Shown here: piece by piece, positions 32,915 to 41,927 of the stretch
Layout: every line of letters begins with the position of its first letter
Numbering within the stretch: the first letter of the stretch is position 1
Assembly: GCF_030519375.1 (NCBI RefSeq)
Contig: NZ_JAUMKB010000022.1
Coordinates: 1-64,000 of the forward strand
Reading direction: 5' to 3'
Length of the DNA: 64,000 bases
Source of the DNA: Mucilaginibacter tolerans
GTDB lineage: Bacteria; Bacteroidota; Bacteroidia; Sphingobacteriales; Sphingobacteriaceae
Notes under the pieces: generated by a model
The model's input: the letters and a program-made list of their open reading frames with translations, nothing else
Database searches by the model: none
Told to the model about the DNA's origin: nothing
Program-made: the position numbers and the translations under genes

Positions 32915-35599
32915 ATGACTTCTTCAGAGATACGTAAGGCTTTTTTGGACTTTTTTGCTTCCAAAGGGCACACCATAGTGCCATCGGCTCCTATTGTTAT
33001 TAAAAACGACCCGACACTGATGTTTACCAACGCTGGGATGAACCAGTTTAAAGATATTTTTCTGGGTGAAGCACCAGCCAAGTACCCTCGTGTGGCAGAT
33101 ACTCAGCGTTGTCTGCGTGTTTCTGGCAAGCATAATGACCTGGAAGAAGTGGGTATCGACACTTATCACCATACCATGTTCGAGATGCTGGGCAACTGGA
33201 GCTTTGGCGACTATTTTAAAAAGGAAGCCATTGCCTGGAGCTGGGAATTGCTGACCGATGTATATAAAATTGACAAAGACCGCCTGTACGTAACCGTTTT
33301 TGAGGGAGACGAAAAAGAAGGGTTACCAAAAGACCAGGAAGCCTATGATTTCTGGGCGCAGTATATTGCCGAAGACCGCATCCTGATGGGAAACAAAAAG
33401 GATAATTTCTGGGAAATGGGCGAAACCGGTCCCTGCGGACCATGTTCGGAAATTCATTATGATAACCGCCCCGATGATGAGCGTGCTAAAGTATCAGGTG
33501 CAAGCCTGGTAAATGGCGACAGTGACCAGGTGATCGAGATATGGAATAATGTATTCATGCAGTTTAACCGCCTAAAGGATGGCTCATTACAGCCATTGCC
33601 AGCCAAACACGTGGATACCGGGATGGGCTTTGAGCGATTGGTGCGTGTACTGCAGGATAAAACTTCAAACTATGATACCGATATTTTTCAGCAACTGATA
33701 CAATTTATTGCTGAAAAAAGCGGTAAAAAATATAATGCGGCTGCCAAACCGGGTGAAGACGGATGGCATGAGGCTGTTGCCATGCGGGTATTGGCTGACC
33801 ATGTTCGTGCTGTAAGCTTCACCATTGCAGATGGACAGTTGCCGTCAAACAATAAAGCGGGATATGTAGTTCGCCGGATTTTACGCAGAGCTGTAAGGTA
33901 TCAGTATCAATATTTAGATATTAAGGAACCTTTTTTAAACCATCTTGTGCCATTACTGGCAAAGCAATTTGAAGGTGTATTCGATGAATTGTGGAGTCAG
34001 AAGGATTTTGTGCAAAAGGTGGTGTTGGAAGAGGAAAATTCATTCCTTAGAACATTAGAAAATGGTATAAAGTATTTTGAAGATTATTATGAAAAAGCAG
34101 AAAAAGCCGGAATAGGAGGTGATAATCCACGATTAGGGGCTTATCAAGTAATACTTCCTGGACAAAACGCCTTTAAATTATACGACACATACGGGTTTCC
34201 AATAGATCTGACAGAATTGATGGTGCGTGAAAAGGGTGGTGAAATTAACATGGCGGATTTCAATAAAGCGCTTCAGCAACAAAAATCACGTTCCCGTGCG
34301 GCCACCGCTATTGACACAGGCGATTGGACGGTTATAAAAGACGAAGACACAACCGAATTTACAGGCTATGACGAGACCGAAACCATAGCCCATGTAGTGA
34401 AATACCGTAAAGTAACTGCTAAAGGAAAAGAACAATATCAGATTGTATTAGATAAAACGCCATTCTATGCCGAAAGTGGTGGCCAGGTAGGGGATACGGG
34501 CGAATTGGTTTTCCCGGATGGAGAAGTAATTAATGTAACCGACACCAAAAAAGAAAATGCGCTGATCGTACATTTTGTAGATAAGCTGCCATCTGAAGAA
34601 GCTATTGATGATGTGCTGACAGCCATTGTAGACCCAGCGCGCCGGGCCAATATTATGAGCAATCACTCGGCTACGCACTTATTACATGCTGCTTTGAAGC
34701 AGGTATTGGGCAGTCACGTGAACCAGAAAGGCTCATTGGTAAATGACGAATACCTGCGATTCGATTTCTCGCATTTCGCCAAAGTAACCGAGCAGGAACT
34801 GGCACAGATAGAGGCAATTGTAAATCAAAAAGTACGTGAGAATATTCCTTTAAAAGAAGAACGTAACGTGGCATACCTGGTAGCTATTAGTAGCGGTGTA
34901 ACTGCTTTGTTTGGCGAAAAATATGGCGAATATGTGCGCGTGATCACTTTTGATGACAGTTTCTCGAAAGAGCTTTGCGGCGGTACGCATGTAAAAGCTA
35001 CTGGTAATATCGGTTATTTTAAGATCATAGCTGAAAGCGCTGTGGCGGCAGGTGTTCGCCGTATCGAGGCTATTACAGGTATCGGTGCTGAAAACTATAT
35101 CAATGAGCAAAGCCTGCTCATCCACCAGCTAAAGGAGTTGCTGAAAAACCCGAAAGATATCGGCAAAAGCATCGAGAGTCTGCTGGATGAAAACAGCAAG
35201 CTGAAAAAAGAAATCGAGAAATCGGTTCTCGAAAAATCAGCTGGATTAAAAAATGAATTGGCTAAAAAAGCGCAGCATATTAATGGTGTCAATTTTATCG
35301 CTGAAAAAGTGGCTCTTCCAAATGCAGATGCCCTAAAGAATCTGGCTTACCAGTTAAAAGATATGGTTAGTGATCTTTTCCTTGTTCTGGCTGCTGATTT
35401 TGAAGGTAAACCGAACATCACCGTCATGATCTCTGAAAATCTGGTAAAAGATAAAGGGCTGAATGCCGGCAACATCGTTCGCGAACTTGCTAAGGAAATT
35501 CAGGGCGGTGGCGGCGGTCAGCCATTCTTCGCAACTGCAGGCGGTAAAGATGTTAGCGGATTAGATAAGGTATTAAAGAAGGCCAAAAGCTTTATATAG
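32915..35599 (+). CDS. alaS: Alanyl-tRNA synthetase
   Basis: 894 residues, normal length. Domain order: class II catalytic core (SSEIRKAFLDFFASKGHTIV, MFTNAGMNQFKDIFLG, CLRVSGKHNDLEEVG), tRNA recognition region, editing domain with HSATHLLHAAL and the second zinc-binding motif in LCGGTHVKATGNIG, then a coiled region and a C-Ala domain ending GGGGGQPFFATAGGKD. It charges tRNA-Ala in the cytoplasm and is essential. It is transcribed alone and diverges from the MerR gene. Confidence 0.97.
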   Translation: MTSSEIRKAFLDFFASKGHTIVPSAPIVIKNDPTLMFTNAGMNQFKDIFLGEAPAKYPRVADTQRCLRVSGKHNDLEEVGIDTYHHTMFEMLGNWSFGDYFKKEAIAWSWELLTDVYKIDKDRLYVTVFEGDEKEGLPKDQEAYDFWAQYIAEDRILMGNKKDNFWEMGETGPCGPCSEIHYDNRPDDERAKVSGASLVNGDSDQVIEIWNNVFMQFNRLKDGSLQPLPAKHVDTGMGFERLVRVLQDKTSNYDTDIFQQLIQFIAEKSGKKYNAAAKPGEDGWHEAVAMRVLADHVRAVSFTIADGQLPSNNKAGYVVRRILRRAVRYQYQYLDIKEPFLNHLVPLLAKQFEGVFDELWSQKDFVQKVVLEEENSFLRTLENGIKYFEDYYEKAEKAGIGGDNPRLGAYQVILPGQNAFKLYDTYGFPIDLTELMVREKGGEINMADFNKALQQQKSRSRAATAIDTGDWTVIKDEDTTEFTGYDETETIAHVVKYRKVTAKGKEQYQIVLDKTPFYAESGGQVGDTGELVFPDGEVINVTDTKKENALIVHFVDKLPSEEAIDDVLTAIVDPARRANIMSNHSATHLLHAALKQVLGSHVNQKGSLVNDEYLRFDFSHFAKVTEQELAQIEAIVNQKVRENIPLKEERNVAYLVAISSGVTALFGEKYGEYVRVITFDDSFSKELCGGTHVKATGNIGYFKIIAESAVAAGVRRIEAITGIGAENYINEQSLLIHQLKELLKNPKDIGKSIESLLDENSKLKKEIEKSVLEKSAGLKNELAKKAQHINGVNFIAEKVALPNADALKNLAYQLKDMVSDLFLVLAADFEGKPNITVMISENLVKDKGLNAGNIVRELAKEIQGGGGGQPFFATAGGKDVSGLDKVLKKAKSFI

Positions 35600-35622
35600 A
35601 ACAGAAAAGAGAATAAATAAAT

Positions 35623-35699
35623 GGGTGTCACACTGAGGCACTCGAAGTGTGTGCCTAGGGGCCTTGCCCGCATGCTTCGAGAGCCACAGCATGACACCC
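35623..35699. repeat. REP-like imperfect palindrome
   Basis: Arms 35623-35647 and 35675-35699 are inverted copies agreeing at 21 of 25 positions, with GGGTGTCA and TGACACCC at the outer ends and CTCGAAG / CTTCGAG at the inner ends. It lies between two convergent genes. It looks like one copy of a dispersed intergenic hairpin. Confidence 0.8.
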
Positions 35700-35707
35700 G
35701 TATTAAG

Positions 35708-36901
35708 TTATGCTTTAAGCGTAAAGCTGATCGGCAAGGTATACTGAACCCTTACCTTATGCCCATTTTGGATTCCTGGATTCCATTTAGGAGATAACTT
35801 CATTACTCTAAGCGCTTCCACCCCGCAGCCGGCACCTGGATCGCGTAGAACTTTAAAAGTGCTGAGAGAACCATCTTTTTCCACTATAAAGGACACAAAA
35901 ACCTTACCCTCTATTTTCTTATTACGTGCTTCAGCAGGGTATTTAATGTTTTGCTGTAGAAATTTATAAAATATATCTACTCCCCCGGGATAGTTTGGCG
36001 CATGCTCAACCGCGGTGAATATTCGAGTATCTTTTTGCTGCGGTGGAAGTATTGTTTTCTCTGATGAGATGACTGTTTCGTTTTTAGCAATGGTTGCTGA
36101 AGACAGCGTTAACATCAACACAAATAAAGGCACAGCGAGCAGATACTTTAATAGCGCGCTTTTTTGCGATTTATTTTTTTGGATCATCATAATGCGTTGT
36201 TTTAATAATTTTTGATTGAAAAATGAATTAACTAAGTTATTTATAGGTGTTTCAAACGTTTGACTGACTAAAAGTATGGCATAGTCCTTTTTACTGCCAG
36301 AAAGCTTCAAAGCGCCTTCATCAGCAATAAACTCGTGTACATTTTTCAATTCTTTTCTGAATAAGTACACCAAGGGATTAAACCAGTTGAAAACAATCAC
36401 GATCTCCATGTATAACACATCTGCTGAATGCCATTGAGCAGCATGGATATTTTCATGCTCGCATATAAGTTGACTGGCCGAATTACTATCGCTCACATAT
36501 ATCTTCTTGAAAAATGAATAGGATGACTGGCCATCTGATTTAAAAATGATCTTTTTAACAGCCAATAACCTGATAAGAAGATGCAAAGCAAAAACTACAA
36601 TCCCCGCGTAATATGCCCATGATGCAAACTGAAAAAATGTAAAATGGGATGCATCCGCCTGTCCGGTCGCAAATACCTCAATTGGATTGCCTATAACGGA
36701 ATATTTTATCTGTTCGGCAATAGCAGATTCTCCAAACCAATTGGTGTGAATAAGCGGCAGGATAAATGACAGGAGCAGGGATGATAATAAGTAGATTCTG
36801 TTTATCAGAAAAAATGTCTCATTCTTCAACAGAAGTACATATAATCCAAAGAATGCGCTAAGGAATAGGTTTGCCAAAACTATATATTGCAGGGGGTTCA
36901 T
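35708..36901 (-). CDS. M56 (BlaR1-type) metallopeptidase with TonB C-terminal domain
   Basis: 397 residues. Four membrane helices at the N-terminus are combined with a zinc peptidase motif H149-E-N-I-H153 and a downstream NVHEFIADEGAL, the M56 pattern. After a further membrane helix (about residues 250-270) the C-terminal 100 residues form a TonB C-terminal domain: PNYPGGVDIFYKFLQQNIKY, PAEARNKKIEGKVFVSFIV and EKDGSLSTFKVLRDPG. This fusion is common in Bacteroidota, usually beside a BlaI-type repressor; none is encoded here. Likely role: membrane protease or signalling, with possible TonB-like energy transfer. Confidence 0.85.
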   Translation of the reverse strand: MNPLQYIVLANLFLSAFFGLYVLLLKNETFFLINRIYLLSSLLLSFILPLIHTNWFGESAIAEQIKYSVIGNPIEVFATGQADASHFTFFQFASWAYYAGIVVFALHLLIRLLAVKKIIFKSDGQSSYSFFKKIYVSDSNSASQLICEHENIHAAQWHSADVLYMEIVIVFNWFNPLVYLFRKELKNVHEFIADEGALKLSGSKKDYAILLVSQTFETPINNLVNSFFNQKLLKQRIMMIQKNKSQKSALLKYLLAVPLFVLMLTLSSATIAKNETVISSEKTILPPQQKDTRIFTAVEHAPNYPGGVDIFYKFLQQNIKYPAEARNKKIEGKVFVSFIVEKDGSLSTFKVLRDPGAGCGVEALRVMKLSPKWNPGIQNGHKVRVQYTLPISFTLKA

Positions 36902-37121
36902 AGGCGCTAAGGTTAATAATTAAGTTTTTAGTTATACTAAGTTAAAGAGTTGTTATGACATTTATAACTAAATATTTAGTTTGAGTGAATATTTTATTTT
37001 AATCAGTTGATTATGTGTGTATAACGATAAACATAGTTTTCAAATTGCAGTGAATAATCATAAAAAAGCAGGTTCAGCCTATAAGATAAGCTTTATTGCC
37101 TATGTATTTTATAGTTTTAAC

Positions 37122-37129
37122 TATATTTG
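37122..37129 (+). promoter_or_regulatory. Promoter -7 box for gatB
   Basis: TATATTTG is an exact TAnnTTTG match. Predicted start near 37136 with a 49-base leader before the ATG at 37185. Confidence 0.5.
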
Positions 37130-37184
37130 ACGCTTGCCGTTAATTTGGTATTAAAATATTGATCAAGAAATTCTATCTGGGAAG

Positions 37185-38633
37185 ATGAAAGACAAATATG
37201 AGCTGGTGGTAGGTTTGGAAGTGCATGCTCAGTTATCTACATTAAGCAAAGCCTTTTCTTCGGATTCAGCAGCATTTGGTGCCGGTCCTAATGAACATAT
37301 CAGCCCGATTTCGCTGGGCCATCCGGGTACATTACCACGCATTAATAAGCGCATGGTTGAGTATGCCGTTAAAATGGGTCTGGCTTGTAATTGTAGCATC
37401 AACCTCAATAATACATTTGCCCGTAAGAATTACTTTTATGCAGATCTGCCTAAAGGATACCAGATTACGCAGGATCAATCCCCGGTGTGTTTAGGCGGAT
37501 ACGTTACCGTACGCCTGTCTGACGGTACTCAGAAAGATATAGCCATTCATCATATCCACATGGAAGAGGATGCAGGTAAAAGTATGCACGATCAGCATCA
37601 AGCCGATTCATTGATTGATTTGAACAGGGCAGGGGTACCATTGATCGAGATCGTATCAGAACCAGATATCCGCAGCAGTGAGGAAGCCGGACAATACTTG
37701 ACTGAGATACGTAAACTGCTTCGCTACCTTGATATTTGCGACGGTAATATGGAAGAAGGCAGCATGCGTTGTGATGCCAACATTTCAGTGAGATTAAGAG
37801 GAAACACCATTTACGGGAATCGGTGTGAGGTGAAAAATCTTAACTCTATTCGTAATGTTCAGCGGGCTATTGATCATGAATTTGAGCGCCAGGTTAAGAT
37901 AATTGAGAAGGGTGGCCATATAGAACAAAATACACTAAACTTTAATGCAGATACAGGCGAGACCTCTGTTTTACGCTCAAAAGAAATGGCAAACGATTAC
38001 CGCTATTTTCCAGAACCTGATCTGCAGCCTTTATTTCTGAATATCGAATTTGTAAACAAGATAAAGGAAGAATTACCGGCATTGCCAAATGAACTTTATA
38101 ACAAGTGTATCTCAACGCTTGGTTTACCTGCTTATGATGCTTCTGTAATTACTGCGGACAGAGAGTTTGCTTTGTATTTTGAAGAGCTGATCAAACATAC
38201 CGGAAACTATAAATCAGCATCAAACTGGTTGATGGGCTCAGTAAAATCATATCTGAATGAAAATGGCATAAGTATTAATGAGTTCACCATCAAGCCTGCT
38301 AATTTAGCCTTGCTTATAGTGTTGATTGAGTCGGGCCAGGTTAATAATTCGGTAGCATCGCAAAAGCTATTCCCTGCTATGATCAATGATCCCGAAAAAG
38401 GACCTGATCAATTAGCTAAAGAACTGAACCTGTTGATCACCGCCGATGTAGACGATGTGTACCAATTTATAAACGAAGCTATAGCCAAATTCCCGGATAA
38501 AGTGATTGAATACCGGAAAGGGAAGAAGGGGGTTTTGGGATTATTTATGGGTGAGATCATGAAACGGTCAAAAGGTAAAATTGACCCGCAGAAAACTAAC
38601 CAGTTATTGATAAAAGAATTAGAATCGAAATAA
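37185..38633 (+). CDS. gatB: Asp/Glu-tRNA amidotransferase subunit GatB
   Basis: 482 residues, full length. It has KYELVVGLEVHAQLSTLSKA, RKNYFYADLPKGYQITQ, HIHMEEDAGKSMH, DLNRAGVPLIEIVSEPDIRS and EVKNLNSIRNVQRAI, all GatB signatures, and a C-terminal GatB/YqeY helical domain ending QLLIKELESK. GatB binds the mischarged tRNA and activates it, while GatA supplies ammonia from glutamine. gatA and gatC are not in the window. The stop overlaps the next start (TAATG). Confidence 0.96.
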   Translation: MKDKYELVVGLEVHAQLSTLSKAFSSDSAAFGAGPNEHISPISLGHPGTLPRINKRMVEYAVKMGLACNCSINLNNTFARKNYFYADLPKGYQITQDQSPVCLGGYVTVRLSDGTQKDIAIHHIHMEEDAGKSMHDQHQADSLIDLNRAGVPLIEIVSEPDIRSSEEAGQYLTEIRKLLRYLDICDGNMEEGSMRCDANISVRLRGNTIYGNRCEVKNLNSIRNVQRAIDHEFERQVKIIEKGGHIEQNTLNFNADTGETSVLRSKEMANDYRYFPEPDLQPLFLNIEFVNKIKEELPALPNELYNKCISTLGLPAYDASVITADREFALYFEELIKHTGNYKSASNWLMGSVKSYLNENGISINEFTIKPANLALLIVLIESGQVNNSVASQKLFPAMINDPEKGPDQLAKELNLLITADVDDVYQFINEAIAKFPDKVIEYRKGKKGVLGLFMGEIMKRSKGKIDPQKTNQLLIKELESK

Positions 38634-39769
38634 TGAAGAATCGTTTTATTGTTTATTGTTGTATTGTGGGATTGATGGGAATAATCAGTTCTTGTAAAGA
38701 CAAGTCAGCATTTACTCTTTCAGGAACTATCAAGAATCCGGGGCCAGTAAAAAAGGTATACCTTTTTCAAGCTGATAGTGCTGGTTTGACAATGGTAGAT
38801 TCGACTAATTTGAGCGAAAATGGGAAATTTGAGTTCAAGCGGTCGTCGCCTTATCAAAACCTGTTCGATGTACGCACAGGTAAAACTGCCGTTTTTGATG
38901 TGATTGCCAAAAACGGTGATGACATTTCTTTCTCGACCGATTTGGCGGATACTACAAGAAAGTATACGGTTACTGGTTCAGATGATTCAGAAAAGATCAA
39001 GCAGTTTAACCAGATCGATAATGTATATAATAAGCAAATTGCGATCCTTACCGAACAATATCGTCAAGAGGCACAAAAGATAGGCCGTGAGTCGGATTCA
39101 CTTATCAAAGTCTACCGTCCAAGGCTCGAAAAGCTGCTGAATGATCAAAGCCAGGCTGTACTGAAATTTGCCAATGACAACAGTGGCTCGCTTGCAGGTT
39201 TTTTTGCGATCACGGGCGTAGATCCCAACAGGTACGAGCAACAACTGGTAGCTTATGCAGATAATGTCCAGGCGAAAAATCTCTTCAGTGATAACCCTGC
39301 GGTGAAACGTTTTGTTCGTAACATGATGGAGGTAAAGCCGATCTCAGTAGGCCATAAAGCCCCTGATTTTACAACGACAGGGCTCGATGGAAAACCTGTT
39401 AAATTATCCGATTATAAAGGTAAGTACGTGTTGGTTGATTTCTGGGCATCCTGGTGTGCACCTTGTCGCCAGGAAAATCCGAATGTCGTAAAACAGTACG
39501 AGCGCTATAAAAATAAAGGTCTTAATATACTGGGTATATCATTGGATGTAGATAAAGGCAAGTGGCAGCAAGCTATTGATCAGGATAAACTTTCATGGAG
39601 CCATGCTTCTGATTTAAAGAACTTTGAGGGGCCAACTGAAAGGCTCTATCATATAAATGCGATCCCTTCAAATTTTATGATTGATCCTCAGGGAAATATA
39701 ATTGCCAAGAATATTACCGGAAGCGATCTTGAAGATTTCTTAAACAAAACGTTTAATAAGCCTCAATAA
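38633..39769 (+). CDS. TlpA-like thioredoxin lipoprotein with DUF4369 domain
   Basis: 378 residues. A signal peptide ends in a lipobox-like SSC followed by KDK. A DUF4369-type beta-rich N-domain follows (FTLSGTIKNPGPVKKVYLF), then a helical linker, then an AhpC/TlpA thioredoxin fold with VLVDFWASWCAPCRQENP, the redox pair being CAPC. It is probably a periplasmic or envelope thiol-disulphide reductase. Its start overlaps the gatB stop, so it is coupled to it although the functions are unrelated. Confidence 0.88.
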   Translation: MKNRFIVYCCIVGLMGIISSCKDKSAFTLSGTIKNPGPVKKVYLFQADSAGLTMVDSTNLSENGKFEFKRSSPYQNLFDVRTGKTAVFDVIAKNGDDISFSTDLADTTRKYTVTGSDDSEKIKQFNQIDNVYNKQIAILTEQYRQEAQKIGRESDSLIKVYRPRLEKLLNDQSQAVLKFANDNSGSLAGFFAITGVDPNRYEQQLVAYADNVQAKNLFSDNPAVKRFVRNMMEVKPISVGHKAPDFTTTGLDGKPVKLSDYKGKYVLVDFWASWCAPCRQENPNVVKQYERYKNKGLNILGISLDVDKGKWQQAIDQDKLSWSHASDLKNFEGPTERLYHINAIPSNFMIDPQGNIIAKNITGSDLEDFLNKTFNKPQ

Positions 39770-39861
39770 TAAGTTAAGATAAGGTAACACTTAACAATTT
39801 GTTAACAACTACGTAACCATTTGCTTTTTTTAAGCTTATATCTTTATGCAAAATTTGTAAT

Positions 39862-40551
39862 ATGAGCACATCTACGAAGCAAAAAATTCTTATTGTTGAT
39901 GACGAACCGGATATTTTAGAGTTGATAGAATATAATTTAAAGAAGGAAGGGTATCAGGTTTATACCGCAAGAAATGGCCAGGAAGCTGTTTCTGAGGCTA
40001 AAAAAGTACTTCCGGACTTAATTGTGCTGGATATTATGATGCCAAAAATGGATGGCATTGAGGCTTGTCGCATTATGCGTACCATGCCCGAGTTCAAAAA
40101 TACTTTTATGGTGTTTTTGACTGCCCGCAGTGAAGAATACTCAGAGATTGCTGGTTTTAATGTAGGTGCAGATGATTACATCGCCAAACCTATTAAGCCT
40201 CGCGCGCTGGTTAGCCGTATCAATGCGATCTTAAGAAGAAATGCTCCTGCTGAAGAAGTAACCGATAACAAACTTGAAATTGGCGGCCTTACCATAGACC
40301 GTGAAGCCTACCTGGTTTACCAGAACGGTGAAAAGGTTGTATTGGCTAAGAAAGAATTTGAATTATTATACTTGTTAGCGTCGAAACCCGGAAAGGTTTA
40401 CACCCGCGAGGTAATACTAAAAAATATTTGGGAAGATTCGGTAGTGGTAACCAACCGTACTATCGATGTCCACATCCGTAAGCTGCGCGAAAAACTCGGA
40501 GACGATATCGTTTCGACGGTAAAAGGCGTCGGATATAAATTTGAAGGATAG
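39862..40551 (+). CDS. OmpR/PhoB-type response regulator
   Basis: 229 residues. The receiver domain has acidic residues in ILIVDDEPDI, the phosphoacceptor Asp57 in LIVLDIMMPKMDG, and the conserved Lys in ADDYIAKPIKPRA. The C-terminal winged helix (KKEFELLYLLASKPGKVYTR to RTIDVHIRKLREKLG) binds DNA. No histidine kinase is encoded next to it; a terminator follows at once, so its partner lies elsewhere. Confidence 0.92.
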   Translation: MSTSTKQKILIVDDEPDILELIEYNLKKEGYQVYTARNGQEAVSEAKKVLPDLIVLDIMMPKMDGIEACRIMRTMPEFKNTFMVFLTARSEEYSEIAGFNVGADDYIAKPIKPRALVSRINAILRRNAPAEEVTDNKLEIGGLTIDREAYLVYQNGEKVVLAKKEFELLYLLASKPGKVYTREVILKNIWEDSVVVTNRTIDVHIRKLREKLGDDIVSTVKGVGYKFEG

Positions 40552-40552
40552 T

Positions 40553-40582
40553 AAAAATGCCCCGCAACCCCGGGGCATTTTT
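40553..40582. terminator. Bidirectional terminator
   Basis: AAAAATGCCCCG pairs with CGGGGCATTTTT around a 6-base loop. It serves the response regulator and the convergent Lys/Ala-rich protein gene. Confidence 0.92.
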
Positions 40583-40595
40583 ACTTATAAAGTAT

Positions 40596-41057
40596 TTAAG
40601 CGGTTGTTTTTTTTATGGCCGCAGTCTTTTTGGCGGCTGATTTCTTTACCGCTGTGTTTGCTGCTTTTGCCTTGGCTTCTATTTCCTTAGTCTTTTGAGC
40701 CGTTTTCGACTTTACATTAGCCACAACCTTTTTAGCCTTAGAGGTTTCGTCAGCTGCCTTTGCCTTAATCTGCTTTATTTTAGTGTCCGCTTTAGTTTTC
40801 ACATCAGCTGCTGCTGCCTCTGCTTTGGCTTTTACTATTCTTGATTTTGCAGCCACCTTCTTTTTGTCGGTAACTGGTTTCCCGGCCACCGTTTTCTTTT
40901 CGGTTGTTACTTTGTCTTTTATATGTTCTATCGTATCGGCAGTTTTATCTTTTATTCCCTCGGCTGTATCTTTAGTACCATCCCATAGATGTTCTATGGT
41001 TTCTTTGACCTTCTCGAAAAATCCCTTTTCTTCAGGTCCGGTTGAGTTTGTGCTCAT
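40596..41057 (-). CDS. Lys/Ala-rich histone H1-like or LEA-like protein
   Basis: 153 residues. The N-terminal third is amphipathic and acidic (KGFFEKVKETIEHLWDGTKD, then AEGIKDKTADTIEHIKDKV), resembling LEA/YtxH-type repeats. The rest is low-complexity Lys/Ala/Thr (AKAKAANTAVKKSAAKKTAA), as in bacterial histone H1-like proteins. No signal peptide. It may bind DNA or protect the cell under stress; the sequence alone does not decide. It is a single gene. Confidence 0.72.
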   Translation of the reverse strand: MSTNSTGPEEKGFFEKVKETIEHLWDGTKDTAEGIKDKTADTIEHIKDKVTTEKKTVAGKPVTDKKKVAAKSRIVKAKAEAAAADVKTKADTKIKQIKAKAADETSKAKKVVANVKSKTAQKTKEIEAKAKAANTAVKKSAAKKTAAIKKTTA

Positions 41058-41145
41058 GTTTTTGTAGTTAGATGTTAATGTTTTTCACTTGCTTAACCAC
41101 TGGCTTGCAATGTTTGTTTTATTACTAGCTCATAAGCGTGCACCC

Positions 41146-41177
41146 TTTCGGTATTTCTATTAATAAGCGTATTTTTG
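41146..41177 (+). promoter_or_regulatory. Promoter for the RluA-type gene, leaderless transcript
   Basis: TATTTTTG (41170-41177) with TTTC at 41146-41149 and a 20-base spacer. The predicted transcript start, about 41184, falls on the ATG itself. Confidence 0.55.
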
Positions 41178-41183
41178 CCGGCT

Positions 41184-41903
41184 ATGAAGTTTCCGAAGTT
41201 TGCCGACCTGATATTGTTTGAGAATGAAGATGTGATCGTGGTAAATAAGCCGCCTTTTTTAAGTTCGCTGGATGAACGTGAAGGCGGAGAGATCAATTTG
41301 CTGCGCATGGCAAAGGCATACTCAGAGGATGCGCAGATATGTCACCGTTTGGATAAGGAAACTTCAGGTGCGCTAATCATCGCAAAAAATCCGGAAGCTT
41401 ATCGAACCGTTTCCATACAGTTTGAGAAAAGGCAGGTTAAGAAAGTATATCACGCTATTATTGAAGGCACCCATGTTTTCGAAAACTTGCTGGTTGACCT
41501 CCCGATATTGAATGTTGGTAAAGGAAACGTAAGCATCAGCAGACAAGAAGGTAAGCGCGCCGAAACATGGTTTCAATCACTAAAATACTTTAAACATTAT
41601 ACTTTGGTTGAATGCCGCCCTGTGACAGGTCGTATGCACCAGATCCGTATTCATCTGGCCTCACAGCGTGCCACGATAGCTGGAGATGAAATGTATCGCG
41701 GCAAGCCGGTTTTCCTATCGGAGATCAAGCGCAAATACCATTTAGGCAAAGACCAGGAAGAGCAACCGATTATGAAGCGATTTGCGCTGCATGCCTACGA
41801 GGTAAGTTTTAAATTATTAGATGGCAAGGAAGTTACTATTCACGCGCCATACCCTAAGGATTTAGAGACCTTGTTGAAGTTGCTGGAGAAGTTTGATAGT
41901 TAG
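41184..41903 (+). CDS. RluA-family rRNA/tRNA pseudouridine synthase
   Basis: About 239 residues with no S4 domain. It has VIVVNKPPFLSSLDE, the catalytic ICHRLDKETSGALIIAK with the nucleophile Asp, and the late RPVTGRMHQIRIHLA and IAGDEMYRG blocks. It isomerises uridine in rRNA or tRNA; the exact site cannot be assigned. The TTG at 41175 lies before the predicted transcript start, so the ATG at 41184 is chosen. Confidence 0.87.
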   Translation: MKFPKFADLILFENEDVIVVNKPPFLSSLDEREGGEINLLRMAKAYSEDAQICHRLDKETSGALIIAKNPEAYRTVSIQFEKRQVKKVYHAIIEGTHVFENLLVDLPILNVGKGNVSISRQEGKRAETWFQSLKYFKHYTLVECRPVTGRMHQIRIHLASQRATIAGDEMYRGKPVFLSEIKRKYHLGKDQEEQPIMKRFALHAYEVSFKLLDGKEVTIHAPYPKDLETLLKLLEKFDS

Positions 41904-41927
41904 TGATCGGTGCCCGGGTATTAGTTA

